Assembly: GCA_937870635.1 (NCBI GenBank)
Contig: CALMZP010000109.1
Location: 21,947-85,946 of the forward strand
Length of the DNA: 64,000 nt
Source of the DNA: an uncultured Acidobacteriota bacterium
GTDB taxonomy: Bacteria; Acidobacteriota; Thermoanaerobaculia; Gp7-AA8
Direction of reading: 5' to 3'
In this document: one piece after another, positions 1-11,928 of the stretch
Position numbering within the stretch: position 1 is the first letter of the stretch
Layout: every line of letters begins with the position of its first letter
The notes under the pieces: generated by a model
The model's input: only the letters and a program-made list of their open reading frames with translations
Databases searched by the model: none
What the model was told of the DNA's origin: nothing
Made by a program: the position numbers and the translations under genes

Positions 1-858
1 TTCCGGAACGAGTACTGGGACAATCACGAGCCCGGGATCTACGTCGACGTCGTTTCGGGCGAGCCTCTCTTTTCCTCCCTCGACAAATTCGACTCGGGCA
101 CCGGCTGGCCGAGCTTCACGAAGCCGCTCGAGCCGGGCAACGTGGTGACGAAGAGTGACCGCAAGCTGTTCATGGTCCGCACCGAAGTCCGCTCGAAGAA
201 CGCCGACTCCCACCTCGGCCACGTCTTCGAGGACGGCCCGAAGCCGACCGGTCTGCGGTACTGCATGAACTCCGCGTCGCTGCGGTTCATCCCGGCCGCG
301 AAGCTGGAAGCCGAGGGGTACGGAAAGTACGCCGCTCTCTTCAGCGGAAAGGGCACGGCGAAGTCCACTGCGAAAACGCAGAAGGCCACTCTCGCCGGCG
401 GATGCTTCTGGGGTCTCGAGGACCTGATCCGCAAACTGCCGGGCGTCATCGACACGACCGTCGGTTACACCGGCGGCAAAGTGAAGAACGCGACGTACAA
501 GAACCATGAGGGGCATGCCGAGGCGATCGAGATCGAGTACGACCCCTCGAAGATCTCGTATGAGGATCTGCTCGAGTTCTTCTTCCGCTATCACGATCCG
601 ACGACGCTCAACCGTCAGGGGAACGACATCGGCAGCTCGTACCGCTCAGCGATCTTCTACCACGACGAAGAGCAGCGTAAGGTCGCCGAGCGCGTGAAGG
701 CGAAGGTGAACGCGTCGGGCAAGTGGAAGCGCCCGGTCGTCACCGAGATCACGAAAGCCTCCGAGTTCTGGACCGCCGAGGATTACCACCAGGATTATCT
801 GATCAAGAATCCGGGCGGATATACCTGCCACTACGATCGCGGGTTCAAATTCGATTAG
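1..858 (+). CDS. msrBA: Peptide methionine sulfoxide reductase MsrB-MsrA fusion, 5' end outside window
   Basis: Frame 1 is open from base 1 ([39 protein letters not shown], then [13 protein letters not shown] = MsrB), followed by [31 protein letters not shown] (MsrA GCFWG motif). Confidence 0.93.
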   Translation, partial: FRNEYWDNHEPGIYVDVVSGEPLFSSLDKFDSGTGWPSFTKPLEPGNVVTKSDRKLFMVRTEVRSKNADSHLGHVFEDGPKPTGLRYCMNSASLRFIPAAKLEAEGYGKYAALFSGKGTAKSTAKTQKATLAGGCFWGLEDLIRKLPGVIDTTVGYTGGKVKNATYKNHEGHAEAIEIEYDPSKISYEDLLEFFFRYHDPTTLNRQGNDIGSSYRSAIFYHDEEQRKVAERVKAKVNASGKWKRPVVTEITKASEFWTAEDYHQDYLIKNPGGYTCHYDRGFKFD

Positions 859-870
859 AGGGTGGTGCTT

Positions 871-962
871 GGTGGAGCCGGGGGCGATCCCGCCCGCGTC
901 GCACTCGGGACCGACCGCTCCACTCATCCACTCTGGCGGGCGAGATCGCCCGCGGCTCCACC
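871..962. repeat. REP-like palindromic element (GGTGGAGCC...GGCTCCACC with internal GGGCGAGATCGCCC)
   Basis: Inverted ends GGTGGAGCC / GGCTCCACC in the convergent gap between msrBA and rlmA; a related element lies at about 42509-42600. Confidence 0.55.
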
Positions 963-963
963 A

Positions 964-1767
964 CTAGTTGAACACGAGCAAGTCGCGAGAGAGCGTCACG
1001 TCCATTTCGCCGAGGAGCGCCAGCTTCTCCCTCTCCCGGGTCCGCATCGCTCGATAGGACGAGATCATCACGTCTTCGATCGCCTGATGGTCGAGGCGAG
1101 CGGTGGTGCGGATGCTCTCCTGATGCTGGAGGCGGAACTCGTTCTCGAGCGCTCGGATGGCGGCTTCGGTTCGATCGGCCAGCGTGCCTTCGCCGAGGAT
1201 GGCTTCGCGAAGCTCGATGAGGTCGTCAGGGCCGGCGACGGCGATCACCAGGCGTCCGTCGGGATGAAGCGTGCGGCGGAATTCCTTCGCGTTGAAGCGC
1301 GCGGTGATCGAGGTGACCGTGTGGAACGATCCGGTTGCGTACGGGAGAAAACGATCGGCGTTGGCGACGACGAAATGGCAATCGCGATGTGTCCTGGCCG
1401 CGAGATCGATCGCGGCCACCGATATATCCACGCCGTGCGCTTCGGAAGCCCCGCCGCGGCGGAAGGCCGCGAGGTAGTGCCCCTCGCCGCAACCGACGTC
1501 CAGCACCGCCCCTTCGCGCACGAAGCTGCTGATTTTTTCGACGAGGTGTCGAGAATCGCCGCGATCGAGGAACCGTCGGCGAGCCGCGACCGCTTCCTTG
1601 GAGTCGCCGGGTGTGCGCGAGCGCCGGTCCTGTGGCTGGAGCAGGTTGATGTAGCCCCTGCGCGCGACGTCGAACGCGTGACGGCGCGGACAGACCAGCT
1701 GCCGCGTCTCGCGCGCCAGCGGCTCTCCGCATCCGCGGACTGTACAGAGAAGGGTGAGGCGGGTCAT
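964..1767 (-). CDS. rlmA: 23S rRNA (guanine-N1)-methyltransferase RlmA-like
   Basis: N-terminal Zn-finger-like CTVRGCGEPLARETRQLVCPRRHAFDVARRGYINLL, then SAM motif VLDVGCGEGHYL. Confidence 0.85.
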   Translation of the reverse strand: MTRLTLLCTVRGCGEPLARETRQLVCPRRHAFDVARRGYINLLQPQDRRSRTPGDSKEAVAARRRFLDRGDSRHLVEKISSFVREGAVLDVGCGEGHYLAAFRRGGASEAHGVDISVAAIDLAARTHRDCHFVVANADRFLPYATGSFHTVTSITARFNAKEFRRTLHPDGRLVIAVAGPDDLIELREAILGEGTLADRTEAAIRALENEFRLQHQESIRTTARLDHQAIEDVMISSYRAMRTREREKLALLGEMDVTLSRDLLVFN

Positions 1768-1794
1768 GAGTGCAGCACTGGAGACGGATCTCGA

Positions 1795-1853
1795 ATTTTG
1801 GATTTTTTGGATTTTGAGTCAATCCAAAATCCAAAATCCAAAATCCAAAATGG
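1795..1853. repeat. GGATTTT heptad inverted-repeat element 1
   Basis: ttttggattttttggattttgagtcaatccaaaatccaaaatccaaaatccaaaatgg; 7-nt period, arms complementary. Confidence 0.9.
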
Positions 1854-1857
1854 AAAC

Positions 1858-4356
1858 TCACCGCTTCGCGATGCGGAAGCGCGCGACTTCGTTCTCGAAC
1901 CCCTGTCCGCTCTGGACGAGGTTCTGCACGGTCTCGCTGAAGTCGCGCGCGATCTGGTCGTTCTGCTGTGCAATGGACAGCATGGTCCTCGACGCGTCGG
2001 CGATGCGGTCGGTCTCCTGCAGCTGGCGCTCGAGCAGGTCGCGCATGGAGCGTGACTCAGCGGCCATCCGTTCCAGCGCTACGGTGATGCCGCGTCCGGC
2101 CTGCGACTGCTCGGCAGTGGCATTCTTGACCTGTCCGGCGATGTCGCGGATGCGTTCGGATTCCTGTGCGAGCAGCTCCGTGCCGCGCGCCTGTTCGGTC
2201 GTGGCCCGGTTGATCTCGGCGATGTGATCCGACATGCGCGACGTGACGTCGTGCAGGTGGCGGCTCGCTTTGGCCTGCTCTTCGAGGGCCCGGGAGATCT
2301 TCGTCGCCATCTCGTACGATTGATTCGCGCTTGCGACGATCTTCTCGAGCGAGCCCGCGGCGTCATGCGCCAGGGCGACGTTCTCGCGGACGCGCACCAC
2401 TCCCTCGTTGATCTTGGCCACGGCCTGCCGCGAATTGCCCTGGACCGCCTTGACGACCTCGCTGATCTCTTTCGTCGAGCCGCGCGTCCGCTCCGCGAGC
2501 TCGCGGATCTCGTCAGCCACGACGCTGAAGCCGAGGCCGTGTTCGCCGGCTTGCGCGGCGATGATGGCTGCGTTGAGCGCGAGAAGGTTCGTGCGCCCGG
2601 TGATCTCTTCGATGACGTTGAGCATCTGGCCGATGCTCGCGACGCTCTGCTGAAGGTTGTCGATGACCTTCGCCGTGCTGTCGGTGAGCTCCTGCGTCTG
2701 ATTGATCCCTTCGACCGTGCGGCCGACCGCTTCGCCGCCTGCCTCGGCATCCTCGCGGACCTGGCGGGAGATGGCGGCCGTGGCTTCTGCCGTCGCGCTG
2801 AGCTCATCCACCATGGAATCGAGCTGGGAGACGAACGAAAGGACTTCGTCGCTGATGCCGGCGAGCACGCCCGTGCGCTGCGATGTCTCGTTCATCGTGG
2901 CGTGCATCTCGGTGGTCGACGACGACGTCTTCTCCACCGACTGGAACAGGTAATCCATGCTTCGCGCGACCTCTTCGGCCGACGCCTGCAGCTCGAGTGC
3001 GCGGGCCGACGCGTCGTCGGTGAGTGCGCTCGCGTTTTCCGCGGCGCCGAGAACGGAGCGGATCCCTCCCCGAACGTTCTCGACCGAGGATGTGGATCGC
3101 TCGGTCAGCTCGGCCTGGTTGCGCGAACGCTCCAGCAGCGACTCCGTGCCGCCGGTGATGACGCGGACACCTTCGGTGATGGTGGTGCCGCTTCCGCCGA
3201 TGCGTCCCAGAAGGCGGCTCAGGTTCGAGCCCGTCTCGGCAAAGCTCGCGGCAAGCTCGCCGACCTCGTCGTCGGAGAATGCCTGGCGTCCGGTATCGAA
3301 GTTCCCTGCAGCCATCTCGCGCGCCGTAGCGCGCAGGCGGCGCAGCGGCGCGGTCACGTCGCGTGCGAGCAGCAGGGTCGCAATCGAGAAAACGATCGTC
3401 GTCACGAGCGCCACGAGCAGCGTGTAGAAGGCGATCTGCACGGGAATGCTCTGATAGGCCTTCCAGGGAATCGTGAGAACGAGGATCGAGCCGTCCCGGA
3501 CTGGCGCGAACCGGGCCACGTGGTCGCCGACATACGACGAGCTGTCGCCGTTTCCGATGCGGATGATCGCGTCGATCTCACGCCGGTCGAGCGGCTCGCC
3601 GGTATGAATGGCGGTGCCGTCCTTGCGTACGAGGCTGATCGAATGGTCGGAAGGGATGTACGACTTCATCGTGTCGAGCGCTTCGGCGTCCACCTTTGCA
3701 AGGACGTTCGCGTTGCTGTGCAGCCGCTGGAAACGGTCCGCCGACGAGGCGATGGCCAGGTGCTCCAGTTCATCCGAGACCTTCGAGGAGATGAGAAGGC
3801 CGAGCACGAGCATGGAGATGATGAAAGATCCGATGAAGATGACGGCGATCTTCCGGCCGAGGGACAGCTCTTTGCCTGTGTATTGCGCCGGCATCGGCGA
3901 CGGTGCGGTGAACGACACGAGCTGGCGTTTGCCGGCCGCGTAGGCCCACACCACGGACGGGAAGGCGATGATCAGCGCGGCGGCGCTGAAGTAGGCGAAT
4001 CCCGTCTTCGTCGGCAGCAGCAGCCACGTGGCGACCACGGAAAAGATCGCGCCGGCGGCCGCCCAGAAATAGACGGCAACGGTCGTAGCGCGTCGCAGAC
4101 AGTTCGACATCGCGCCGGAGAGCACATCGCTGTCGGTGCCGGCAAGAGCCTTCTCCACCTCTTCGGCAGCCGGTGCGACTGTCCGCATGAATACCGCCAC
4201 GGCCGCCGCTGAAACGGCGATGAGGAGTCCGAGGAGTTTGAGCGAGCCGAGCGGCGAGAGCCGGACGACCTGGGAAACGAAAAGAAAGGAAAGCGGAAGG
4301 TTTCCCGCCGCGGGGGGGATGGTCAGCCAGAGAACGTAGCGGCGAGCGAAATCCAT
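1858..4356 (-). CDS. Methyl-accepting chemotaxis protein (TM regions, HAMP, signalling domain)
   Basis: [25 protein letters not shown] (HAMP) and the MCP hairpin region [46 protein letters not shown]. Start trimmed to MDFARRY. Confidence 0.9.
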   Translation of the reverse strand: MDFARRYVLWLTIPPAAGNLPLSFLFVSQVVRLSPLGSLKLLGLLIAVSAAAVAVFMRTVAPAAEEVEKALAGTDSDVLSGAMSNCLRRATTVAVYFWAAAGAIFSVVATWLLLPTKTGFAYFSAAALIIAFPSVVWAYAAGKRQLVSFTAPSPMPAQYTGKELSLGRKIAVIFIGSFIISMLVLGLLISSKVSDELEHLAIASSADRFQRLHSNANVLAKVDAEALDTMKSYIPSDHSISLVRKDGTAIHTGEPLDRREIDAIIRIGNGDSSSYVGDHVARFAPVRDGSILVLTIPWKAYQSIPVQIAFYTLLVALVTTIVFSIATLLLARDVTAPLRRLRATAREMAAGNFDTGRQAFSDDEVGELAASFAETGSNLSRLLGRIGGSGTTITEGVRVITGGTESLLERSRNQAELTERSTSSVENVRGGIRSVLGAAENASALTDDASARALELQASAEEVARSMDYLFQSVEKTSSSTTEMHATMNETSQRTGVLAGISDEVLSFVSQLDSMVDELSATAEATAAISRQVREDAEAGGEAVGRTVEGINQTQELTDSTAKVIDNLQQSVASIGQMLNVIEEITGRTNLLALNAAIIAAQAGEHGLGFSVVADEIRELAERTRGSTKEISEVVKAVQGNSRQAVAKINEGVVRVRENVALAHDAAGSLEKIVASANQSYEMATKISRALEEQAKASRHLHDVTSRMSDHIAEINRATTEQARGTELLAQESERIRDIAGQVKNATAEQSQAGRGITVALERMAAESRSMRDLLERQLQETDRIADASRTMLSIAQQNDQIARDFSETVQNLVQSGQGFENEVARFRIAKR

Positions 4357-4462
4357 CGATCGATCTCGATTATCGCACCATCGTCGGTGCGCAACATTAC
4401 AGGCACGATTTCGAAGATCATATGGGATGACGGGGGTGACTCGTGCACGATAGGCTGCCGGC

Positions 4463-4915
4463 GTGAAATTGAGTGTCGTCATTGTCATCATTGGTGTGCT
4501 CGTCGGCCTCGCCGCGGGCCTCGGCGCTTACACGTTCGTCTATGCGAAGGGATATTCGTATCTGACGAACGATCCCGCGGCGTGCGCCAACTGCCACGTG
4601 ATGGACTCGTATTACAGCGGATGGCTGAAAGGTCCGCATCGCGCCGTCGCCGGTTGCAACGACTGCCATACCCCTCACAACTTCATAGGCAAGTACGCGA
4701 CGAAGGCGTCGAACGGGTTCTGGCACTCCTTCTACTTCACCACCGGCGCTTATCCCGACAATCTCGAAATCCGGCCGCGCAACGTCGGCGTCACCGAGGA
4801 CGCGTGCCGGTACTGCCACCAGGCGATCGTGGATGCAATCGCCTCCCATCCCGCACAGATGAAGGGGGGACGGTTCTCGTGCATCCGTTGTCATGACGAT
4901 GTGGGACACATGTGA
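4463..4915 (+). CDS. nrfH: Cytochrome c nitrite reductase small subunit NrfH (tetraheme, membrane anchored)
   Basis: N-terminal TM plus four CxxCH motifs ([23 protein letters not shown]); directly upstream of nrfA. Confidence 0.9.
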   Translation: MKLSVVIVIIGVLVGLAAGLGAYTFVYAKGYSYLTNDPAACANCHVMDSYYSGWLKGPHRAVAGCNDCHTPHNFIGKYATKASNGFWHSFYFTTGAYPDNLEIRPRNVGVTEDACRYCHQAIVDAIASHPAQMKGGRFSCIRCHDDVGHM

Positions 4916-4919
4916 GGCA

Positions 4920-4987
4920 TTTTGGATTTTGGATTTTAGATTTTGGATTGAAACAAATCCAAAATCCAAAATCCAAAATCCAAAATC
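4920..4987. repeat. GGATTTT heptad inverted-repeat element 2 (nrfH/nrfA intergenic)
   Basis: tttggattttggattttagattttggattgaaacaaatccaaaatccaaaatccaaaatccaaaatc. Confidence 0.92.
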
Positions 4988-5007
4988 GCCCAGGACGAGG
5001 AGAAATC

Positions 5008-6507
<1,500 letters not shown>

Positions 6508-6537
6508 TCGGCTTCACCCCTTCGCTATCATGGCAGC

Positions 6538-7197
6538 ATGCCCGCGATAGAGGAGCGAGAGCGCCGGAGATTCGGCCGGATCGATCTCGAGCAGCCCCTC
6601 GAGGGGGTGATCGGCGCGATTCCGGTGAACGTAGTCGAAGTGTCGATCGTTGGCCTTCGGGTCATGCACGAAGTTCGTTTTCCTCCCGGCGAAGACGGCG
6701 ACGTGCACGTCTCCTGGCAGGGAAAGGACATGCACTTCCGCTGTCGCATCGTCCGGTCGACGCTTTTCAAGCTTGCGAAGACAGCGGCCGACAAGAGCAT
6801 CTATCAATCAGGCATCCGTCTCGACGAAGCCTTCGGCGAGTCGGAGAAGCTCCTGCGCGACCTGATCGCCCAGCGAGTCATGCGCGCCATCCACGAGCAG
6901 AAAGAGAACGCGTACGGCATTACCTCGATGGGTCCTTTCACCTACCAGGTCGGAAAGGGTGATCGATATCGGCGCTGCGAACTGACGGACGGCAAGTGGC
7001 GGAAGTTCGACACGACGCGTCCCGAACAGCCGACCGAAGGCTTTACGGTGTCGGCCGAGCTCGATCCGCCGCAGATCGAGACACTCTGCAGGACCTACGA
7101 GGCCCTCGCATCGGAAGGCCGGCGGCTGACGAAGATGCTCGCTGAACTGAGCATCCGGAAGACCGAGGGTGGTCCGACCCGGCGGTACATCCCGTGA
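6538..7197 (+). CDS. PilZ-like domain protein
   Basis: RERRRFGRIDLEQPLEGVIGAIPVNVVEVSIVGLRV pattern with N-terminal basic residues. Confidence 0.65.
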   Translation: MPAIEERERRRFGRIDLEQPLEGVIGAIPVNVVEVSIVGLRVMHEVRFPPGEDGDVHVSWQGKDMHFRCRIVRSTLFKLAKTAADKSIYQSGIRLDEAFGESEKLLRDLIAQRVMRAIHEQKENAYGITSMGPFTYQVGKGDRYRRCELTDGKWRKFDTTRPEQPTEGFTVSAELDPPQIETLCRTYEALASEGRRLTKMLAELSIRKTEGGPTRRYIP

Positions 7198-7200
7198 GTG

Positions 7201-7267
7201 TTTTTGGATGTTGGATTTGGGATTTTGGATTACCGGCAATCCAAAATCGAAAATCCAAAATCCAAAA
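7201..7267. repeat. GGATTTT heptad inverted-repeat element 3
   Basis: tttttggatgttggatttgggattttggattaccggcaatccaaaatcgaaaatccaaaatccaaaagg. Confidence 0.88.
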
Positions 7268-7287
7268 GGGCTATTCTTCCTCCGATC

Positions 7288-9825
7288 TTGAACCTGTCTC
7301 CCGGCGTTCGCGTTGGGCCTTACGAGATCCTCGCCGCCCTCGGGGCGGGAGGCATGGGTGAGGTCTATCGCGCGCGCGACGAGCGCCTCGGACGCGACGT
7401 AGCCCTGAAGATCCTCTCCGGCGAGCTCTCGCAGAGCACCGACCATCTCCGCCGTTTCGAACAGGAGGCGCGCGCGGCTTCGGCGCTCAACCACCCGAAC
7501 ATCATCACCATCTACGACATCGGCAGCTTCGATTCGATGGCATACATCGCCATGGAGCTCATCGAAGGGCGCGATCTGCGCTCGATGATTGCCGGCGAAG
7601 CGCTTCCTCTTCGTCAGGCGCTGCGGATCGCGGTGAAGGTCGCCGACGGGCTCGCCGCCGCGCACGAGCGAGGAATCGTCCATCGCGACCTCAAGCCGGA
7701 GAACGTGATGATGTCCCGCGACGGCTTCGTGAAGATTCTCGACTTCGGCCTCGCGAAGCTCGTGGTCCCCTTCACGGACCGGGACTCCACCGTTCCTCAC
7801 ACGACACCGGGCGCGGTCTTCGGCACGGTCGGATACATGTCGCCCGAGCAGGCCGCCGGAAGGGAAGTCGATTACCGGTGCGACCAGTTCGCGTTCGGGG
7901 TCATGCTCTATGAGATGGTGACCGGCCGCCTGCCGTTTTCAGAGCGCACGGCCGCGGAGACACTCGCCGCGATCATCCGGAACGAACCTCCTCCGATCGA
8001 GCATTACAACAGCAAAGTTCCTCCCGACCTCCAGCGGATCATCCTGCGTCTTCTGGCGAAAGAGCCGGACGAGCGTTACGCCTCGACGCGCGATCTCGCC
8101 CGCGATCTTCGTGAAGTGCGCGACCGGACCAGCAACGCCTCCGAGCCGCGACATCGCAGCGACCGGCTGCTTTCCGTTCCACCGCCGAAGTCCGCGGTGA
8201 TCGCCGCGCTGGCGGCGGCCGCCGTGATCGTGATTGCCGGCTTGGTCATGCTTCTGCGGCCGCGCTCCGAACCGCGGCCTCCAGCCGGCGCGGCGAGCGT
8301 CGTCGTGCTTCCGTTTCGCGACCTCACCGGCACGACAGAAGGGCAGATCTATACCGACGGCCTGGTGGAGATGATCAGCTCGCGGCTCGTCGAGGCGAAG
8401 ACGCTTCGGATCATCCCCCGGTTCACGGAGAACGCGCGGCCGGCCGATCCGGTGGCGGTGGCCAGGCAGGTCAAGGCTGCCTTCGCACTTCGCGGGGGCG
8501 TGCAGCGCCGCGGCGACGACGTGGCCATCAACTACGCTCTCATCAACGCTGCCACCGGCGAGCAGGTGGCGGGGGAGACGATGCAGGCGAAGACCTCCGA
8601 CGTCTTCGCGCTCGGGGACCGCATGGTCGCGTCGATTCTCGCCGCGCTCAACGTCGTCGCCGGGGGAGCGAAGAACGACCTCTCCTCCGAACTGTCGAGC
8701 ACGAAGGACCGCGAAGCGTACGTGCAGGCGCTCGGACTCCTTCAGCGCTCGAAGGACGAAAAGTCGATCGATCAGGCGATCGGCGAGCTGGAACGGCTGC
8801 TGATCAACGCGCGCGATTCCCCGAACGTGAACGTGGAGCTCGCACGAGCTCTCATTTATAAATCCCAGCTTGGGCGGCGTCCCAGCCTGGTGGAACAGGC
8901 GAACGTCTACGCGGAACGCGCCCGCGACCTCGACGCGAACTTACCGCAGGCGTACATCCGCCTCGGTCAGATCCGCAATCTGAGCGGGCGTCATGCCGAG
9001 GCGCTGGCGGAGTTTCAGAAGGCGTTGAAGCTGCGGCCGGACGATGCCGACGCGCTCCTCGGGATTGCCGCCACGAACGAGGCCATGGGACGCGCCGCGG
9101 ACGCGGAAGCAATGTACAAGAAGGCGATCGAAGCGCGTCCGGACCATGCAGATACCTACAACGGGTACGGAATCTTTCTCTATCGGAGGGGCCGCTTCGA
9201 GGAGGCGATCCCGAATTTCCGGCGGTTCACCGATCTGAATCCGGAAGCGTCGCGGGGATTCCTGAATCTCGGTGCGTCGTATCAGGCGCTGGGGCGCTAC
9301 GACGAGGCCCGCCGCGCTTACGAGCTCTCGATCGCAGCCAGTCCGACCGGCGACGCCTATTCGAACCTCGCCACGCTGGAGTTCTTCCTGGGACGCTACG
9401 AGCAGTCAGTCAGGGGATTCGAAAAAGCGGCGGAGCTCTCTCCGACGAGCCACGTGATGTGGGGCAACCTCGGCGATGCCTACCGCTGGGCGCCGGGCAT
9501 GCGGGAGAAATCGGCGGGCGCCTACGAGAAGTGTGTGGAGCTCGCGCGGCAGGCGCTTGCCGTCAATGCGCGCGACGCAGGCGTCCACGCCAGCATGGCG
9601 TCGGCGCTGGCGAAGATGGGGCGTCTGGCCGAGGCATCGCGCGCGATCGACACTGCACTGAAAATCGATCCGACGAATCCGTCGGTCCTCTACACGGCTG
9701 CGCTCGTGAATCTTCTCCAGCAGAAACCCGAGGTCGCCCGCACGTGGCTGGAACGCGCGACGGAAGCGGGATATCCTGCGGACTATCTCCAACGCGATCC
9801 GGAATTTGCAGAATTGAGAAAGTGA
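7288..9825 (+). CDS. Serine/threonine protein kinase with TM, FlgO-like and TPR region
   Basis: [62 protein letters not shown]-terminal TPRs. Probable TTG start at 7288; upstream ORF residues are translated repeat. Confidence 0.92.
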   Translation: MNLSPGVRVGPYEILAALGAGGMGEVYRARDERLGRDVALKILSGELSQSTDHLRRFEQEARAASALNHPNIITIYDIGSFDSMAYIAMELIEGRDLRSMIAGEALPLRQALRIAVKVADGLAAAHERGIVHRDLKPENVMMSRDGFVKILDFGLAKLVVPFTDRDSTVPHTTPGAVFGTVGYMSPEQAAGREVDYRCDQFAFGVMLYEMVTGRLPFSERTAAETLAAIIRNEPPPIEHYNSKVPPDLQRIILRLLAKEPDERYASTRDLARDLREVRDRTSNASEPRHRSDRLLSVPPPKSAVIAALAAAAVIVIAGLVMLLRPRSEPRPPAGAASVVVLPFRDLTGTTEGQIYTDGLVEMISSRLVEAKTLRIIPRFTENARPADPVAVARQVKAAFALRGGVQRRGDDVAINYALINAATGEQVAGETMQAKTSDVFALGDRMVASILAALNVVAGGAKNDLSSELSSTKDREAYVQALGLLQRSKDEKSIDQAIGELERLLINARDSPNVNVELARALIYKSQLGRRPSLVEQANVYAERARDLDANLPQAYIRLGQIRNLSGRHAEALAEFQKALKLRPDDADALLGIAATNEAMGRAADAEAMYKKAIEARPDHADTYNGYGIFLYRRGRFEEAIPNFRRFTDLNPEASRGFLNLGASYQALGRYDEARRAYELSIAASPTGDAYSNLATLEFFLGRYEQSVRGFEKAAELSPTSHVMWGNLGDAYRWAPGMREKSAGAYEKCVELARQALAVNARDAGVHASMASALAKMGRLAEASRAIDTALKIDPTNPSVLYTAALVNLLQQKPEVARTWLERATEAGYPADYLQRDPEFAELRK

Positions 9826-9835
9826 GGAGGACCCG

Positions 9836-10327
9836 ATGCGAAAGGCGTTGCTCCGCGGTCGAGTTTGGCTCCTGGTGCTTTGCGTTGCTTCGTTGATGCT
9901 GGCCGGTTGCGGGCATATCCGCAGAGTGGGCGACCCCCCGCGCGGATGCGGCGGCAGCGGCTCGAGCGATAAGGCTTTTCCCTTCATCTGTATCGATGAC
10001 AGCACCCTGACGCCACATCCGGACGTCGCCTATGTATGGGATCGTCAACCGCAGCGAAATGGCGAGCCCTCGGACAATCCGGTGGTGATCAAGTGGATGA
10101 CCACGAGCGGCGGCGGAAATCTCGGAATCGAGTTCACGGACAAAGGTTGCCTCGAGCCGAATTCGCTGCGCTGCAACGGGCACGGGTTCTGTTTCGCGCT
10201 GACGAGAAAACTGGAAAAGGGTCAGGTTTCCTGCTCCTACACGATCAATCTCGAGGGCAGGGAGCGCGACCCGGAGGTCGTTGTCCAGCCCTGCTGCATG
10301 GCCGCCGACGTCATCGATAACCCGTAA
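9836..10327 (+). CDS. Hypothetical lipoprotein
   Basis: Lipobox LMLAGC after hydrophobic N-terminus; gaggagg upstream of ATG. Confidence 0.65.
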   Translation: MRKALLRGRVWLLVLCVASLMLAGCGHIRRVGDPPRGCGGSGSSDKAFPFICIDDSTLTPHPDVAYVWDRQPQRNGEPSDNPVVIKWMTTSGGGNLGIEFTDKGCLEPNSLRCNGHGFCFALTRKLEKGQVSCSYTINLEGRERDPEVVVQPCCMAADVIDNP

Positions 10328-10410
10328 TCACGATCCGTCACCGGGAACGGTAGCCACTGTCATGGCGAAACTCCTTCGCGCGACCCATGGTCGGCGGAGG
10401 AGGACCCGTC

Positions 10411-10863
10411 ATGCGTCTCCGGTTGTCGTTCGTCGTTCTGCTCGCGTTGCTCATTCCCCTGGCGTCCGTTGCCAAGGATGCCTTCCCGAAAGCCTGCGTC
10501 GATTGCCATGTGAAGAGTGGCTCGGCGGACATGCGGCTCAGCACTCTCGCGAAAGCCTGGGCCGTGAAAGCCCCCGCCGCTCTGACGGCCAGAGTCTCGA
10601 CGGTGATGCCGCAAGGCGCGGCGCTCAAGGGCAAGCATCCGCCGATCAGCCCAGCGGTGCTCAAAGAGGTTCCGGCGAGCTGCAGGAAGTGCCACACGGC
10701 AACGTCGAAGACAATTCCGCCGCTCGCCCCGATGATTCATGCGATTCATTTCGGCGGAGACAAGAACGACTTCGTGTCGAAGCACGGCGCCGAATGCACC
10801 CACTGCCACAAAGTGGACGCGAAGAAGGGCCAGATGGCGGTCCCCACCGGCGCTGAGAAGTAG
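10411..10863 (+). CDS. Exported small multiheme c-type cytochrome (three CxxCH)
   Basis: Signal peptide MRLRLSFVVLLALLIPLASVAK; CVDCH, CRKCH, CTHCH; RBS ggaggagga before ATG 10411. Confidence 0.8.
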   Translation: MRLRLSFVVLLALLIPLASVAKDAFPKACVDCHVKSGSADMRLSTLAKAWAVKAPAALTARVSTVMPQGAALKGKHPPISPAVLKEVPASCRKCHTATSKTIPPLAPMIHAIHFGGDKNDFVSKHGAECTHCHKVDAKKGQMAVPTGAEK

Positions 10864-10873
10864 ATCAACCGAA

Positions 10874-10915
10874 ATGTTGAACGTTGAATTGAATGTTCAA
10901 TTCAATGTTGAACGA
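10874..10915. repeat. GTTGAAC-type heptad inverted repeat
   Basis: atgttgaacgttgaattgaatgttcaattcaatgttgaacga; TTGAATTGAA-TG-TTCAATTCAA core just 3' of the cytochrome gene. Confidence 0.7.
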
Positions 10916-11030
10916 AGAAGTAAGTTTATCCCTCGCTTTCCTCGGGACTCGCACCTTTATCCGGCTGCGCGGGTGCTGTGATGGCTCGGTTCTCGTTGGT
11001 GCCCGGCACGGGGCACTGGGAGCGGGCCAG

Positions 11031-11153
11031 TCACGTCTGGAAGCCGAGTCTGGGAAGGATGACGAGCTGGAGGATGAGGTAGATGCCGATGACAGCCGCG
11101 AAGAAGAGGAAATCGTTCATGAGTTTTTTGAGTCGAGCGACCGTCACCGGCAT
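11031..11153 (-). CDS. Candidate 40-aa (or 29-aa) small membrane protein
   Basis: Not in the ORF track: MPVTVARLKKLMNDFLFFAAVIGIYLILQLVILPRLGFQT*; single hydrophobic helix. Confidence 0.4.
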   Translation of the reverse strand: MPVTVARLKKLMNDFLFFAAVIGIYLILQLVILPRLGFQT

Positions 11154-11419
11154 CATATAACTACATAAGCATCAGGATATTCCTGTGGAGCACACAGAGA
11201 ACCGCAGAGAACCTCTGTGTCTGTCAGTGTCCTCTGTGCCCCCCCCGTTTGGTTAGCGGTGACATTGGGGCTGTTGTAATCGATGGTGACGCGAACGGGA
11301 CCGATGTACTGGGTAACCGAGGCCTTCTGGTTGTCTCCGCTTGGGGGAGTGGTGATGGGCTGGGCCAGCGCGGTGGCCGCAAACAGGATCAGGATGACCG
11401 GGAGCGCAAGTTTGCGCAT
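11153..11419 (-). pseudogene. Truncated DUF2911-like secreted protein, 3' part replaced by a CACAGAG repeat
   Basis: MRKLALPVILILFAATALAQPITTPPSGDNQKASVTQYIGPVRVTIDYNSPNV matches the DUF2911 N-terminal pattern; the following residues come from cacagaggacactgacagacacagaggttctctgcgg. Confidence 0.6.
11190..11240. repeat. CACAGAG/CTCTGTG intergenic repeat, copy 1
   Basis: gcacacagagaaccgcagagaacctctgtgtctgtcagtgtcctctgtg. Confidence 0.75.
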
Positions 11420-11488
11420 GAGTTCCCTCCTTTGTGGGGCACATTCTCTGTGCTAACCTCGCTGTCCGCGCGTTCAAAACGGAAAATC

Positions 11489-11911
11489 ATGGCCTGGTGG
11501 ATCTGGGTTCTCATCGGCTTCGCCCTGCTCGGGCTGGAGTTCGTCGCTACGACGTTCCATATCGGCTTTTTCGCGGCGGGGGCGTTCTTCGTGGCGATCC
11601 TCGCCCTGGCTGGCTGGGACGGACCGCTCTGGCAGGAGCTGCTGGTCTTCACCGTCGTCTCGCTGGCGGCCGTCTTTGTGTTCCGCCCGATCGTCGTCCG
11701 GAAGTTGCGGATGAACGAGACGAAGCCCGTCGACCAGCTCGTCGGGGAGCAGGCCGTCGCCATTGATGAGATCGCCGTGCTGGGCCGCGGAAAAGCGGAG
11801 CTCCGCGGGAGTACGTGGAGCGCCCAGAATGTTGGCGACAACACAATCACAAGAGGGCAGCGCTGCACTGTCGAGCGCGTTGAAGGCCTATTGCTTCACA
11901 TCAGGGCATAA
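11489..11911 (+). CDS. NfeD family protein
   Basis: MAWWIWVLIGFALLGLEF N-terminus, TM helices and C-terminal small beta domain; next to an SPFH gene. Confidence 0.82.
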   Translation: MAWWIWVLIGFALLGLEFVATTFHIGFFAAGAFFVAILALAGWDGPLWQELLVFTVVSLAAVFVFRPIVVRKLRMNETKPVDQLVGEQAVAIDEIAVLGRGKAELRGSTWSAQNVGDNTITRGQRCTVERVEGLLLHIRA

Positions 11912-11928
11912 CTACAGGAGAGAGAGCC

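Noticed and set aside
2224-4212. 662-aa plus-strand ORF opposite the chemotaxis receptor
   Set aside because: Antisense shadow ORF of a high-GC gene; composition is Arg/Asp/His-rich and the receptor strand has clear family motifs.
4912-5007. N-terminal extension of the NrfA ORF ([25 protein letters not shown])
   Set aside because: It is the translated GGATTTT element; FWILDFG/NPKSKIQ peptides recur at every copy. The ATG at 5008 has an RBS.
7198-7287. N-terminal extension of the kinase ORF
   Set aside because: Translated GGATTTT repeat; an in-frame TTG at 7288 gives the conventional kinase start.
10893-11168. 91-aa plus-strand ORF after the cytochrome gene
   Set aside because: Begins in the GTTGAAC repeat, has an acidic low-complexity C-terminus and is antisense to the micro-ORF; no family signal.
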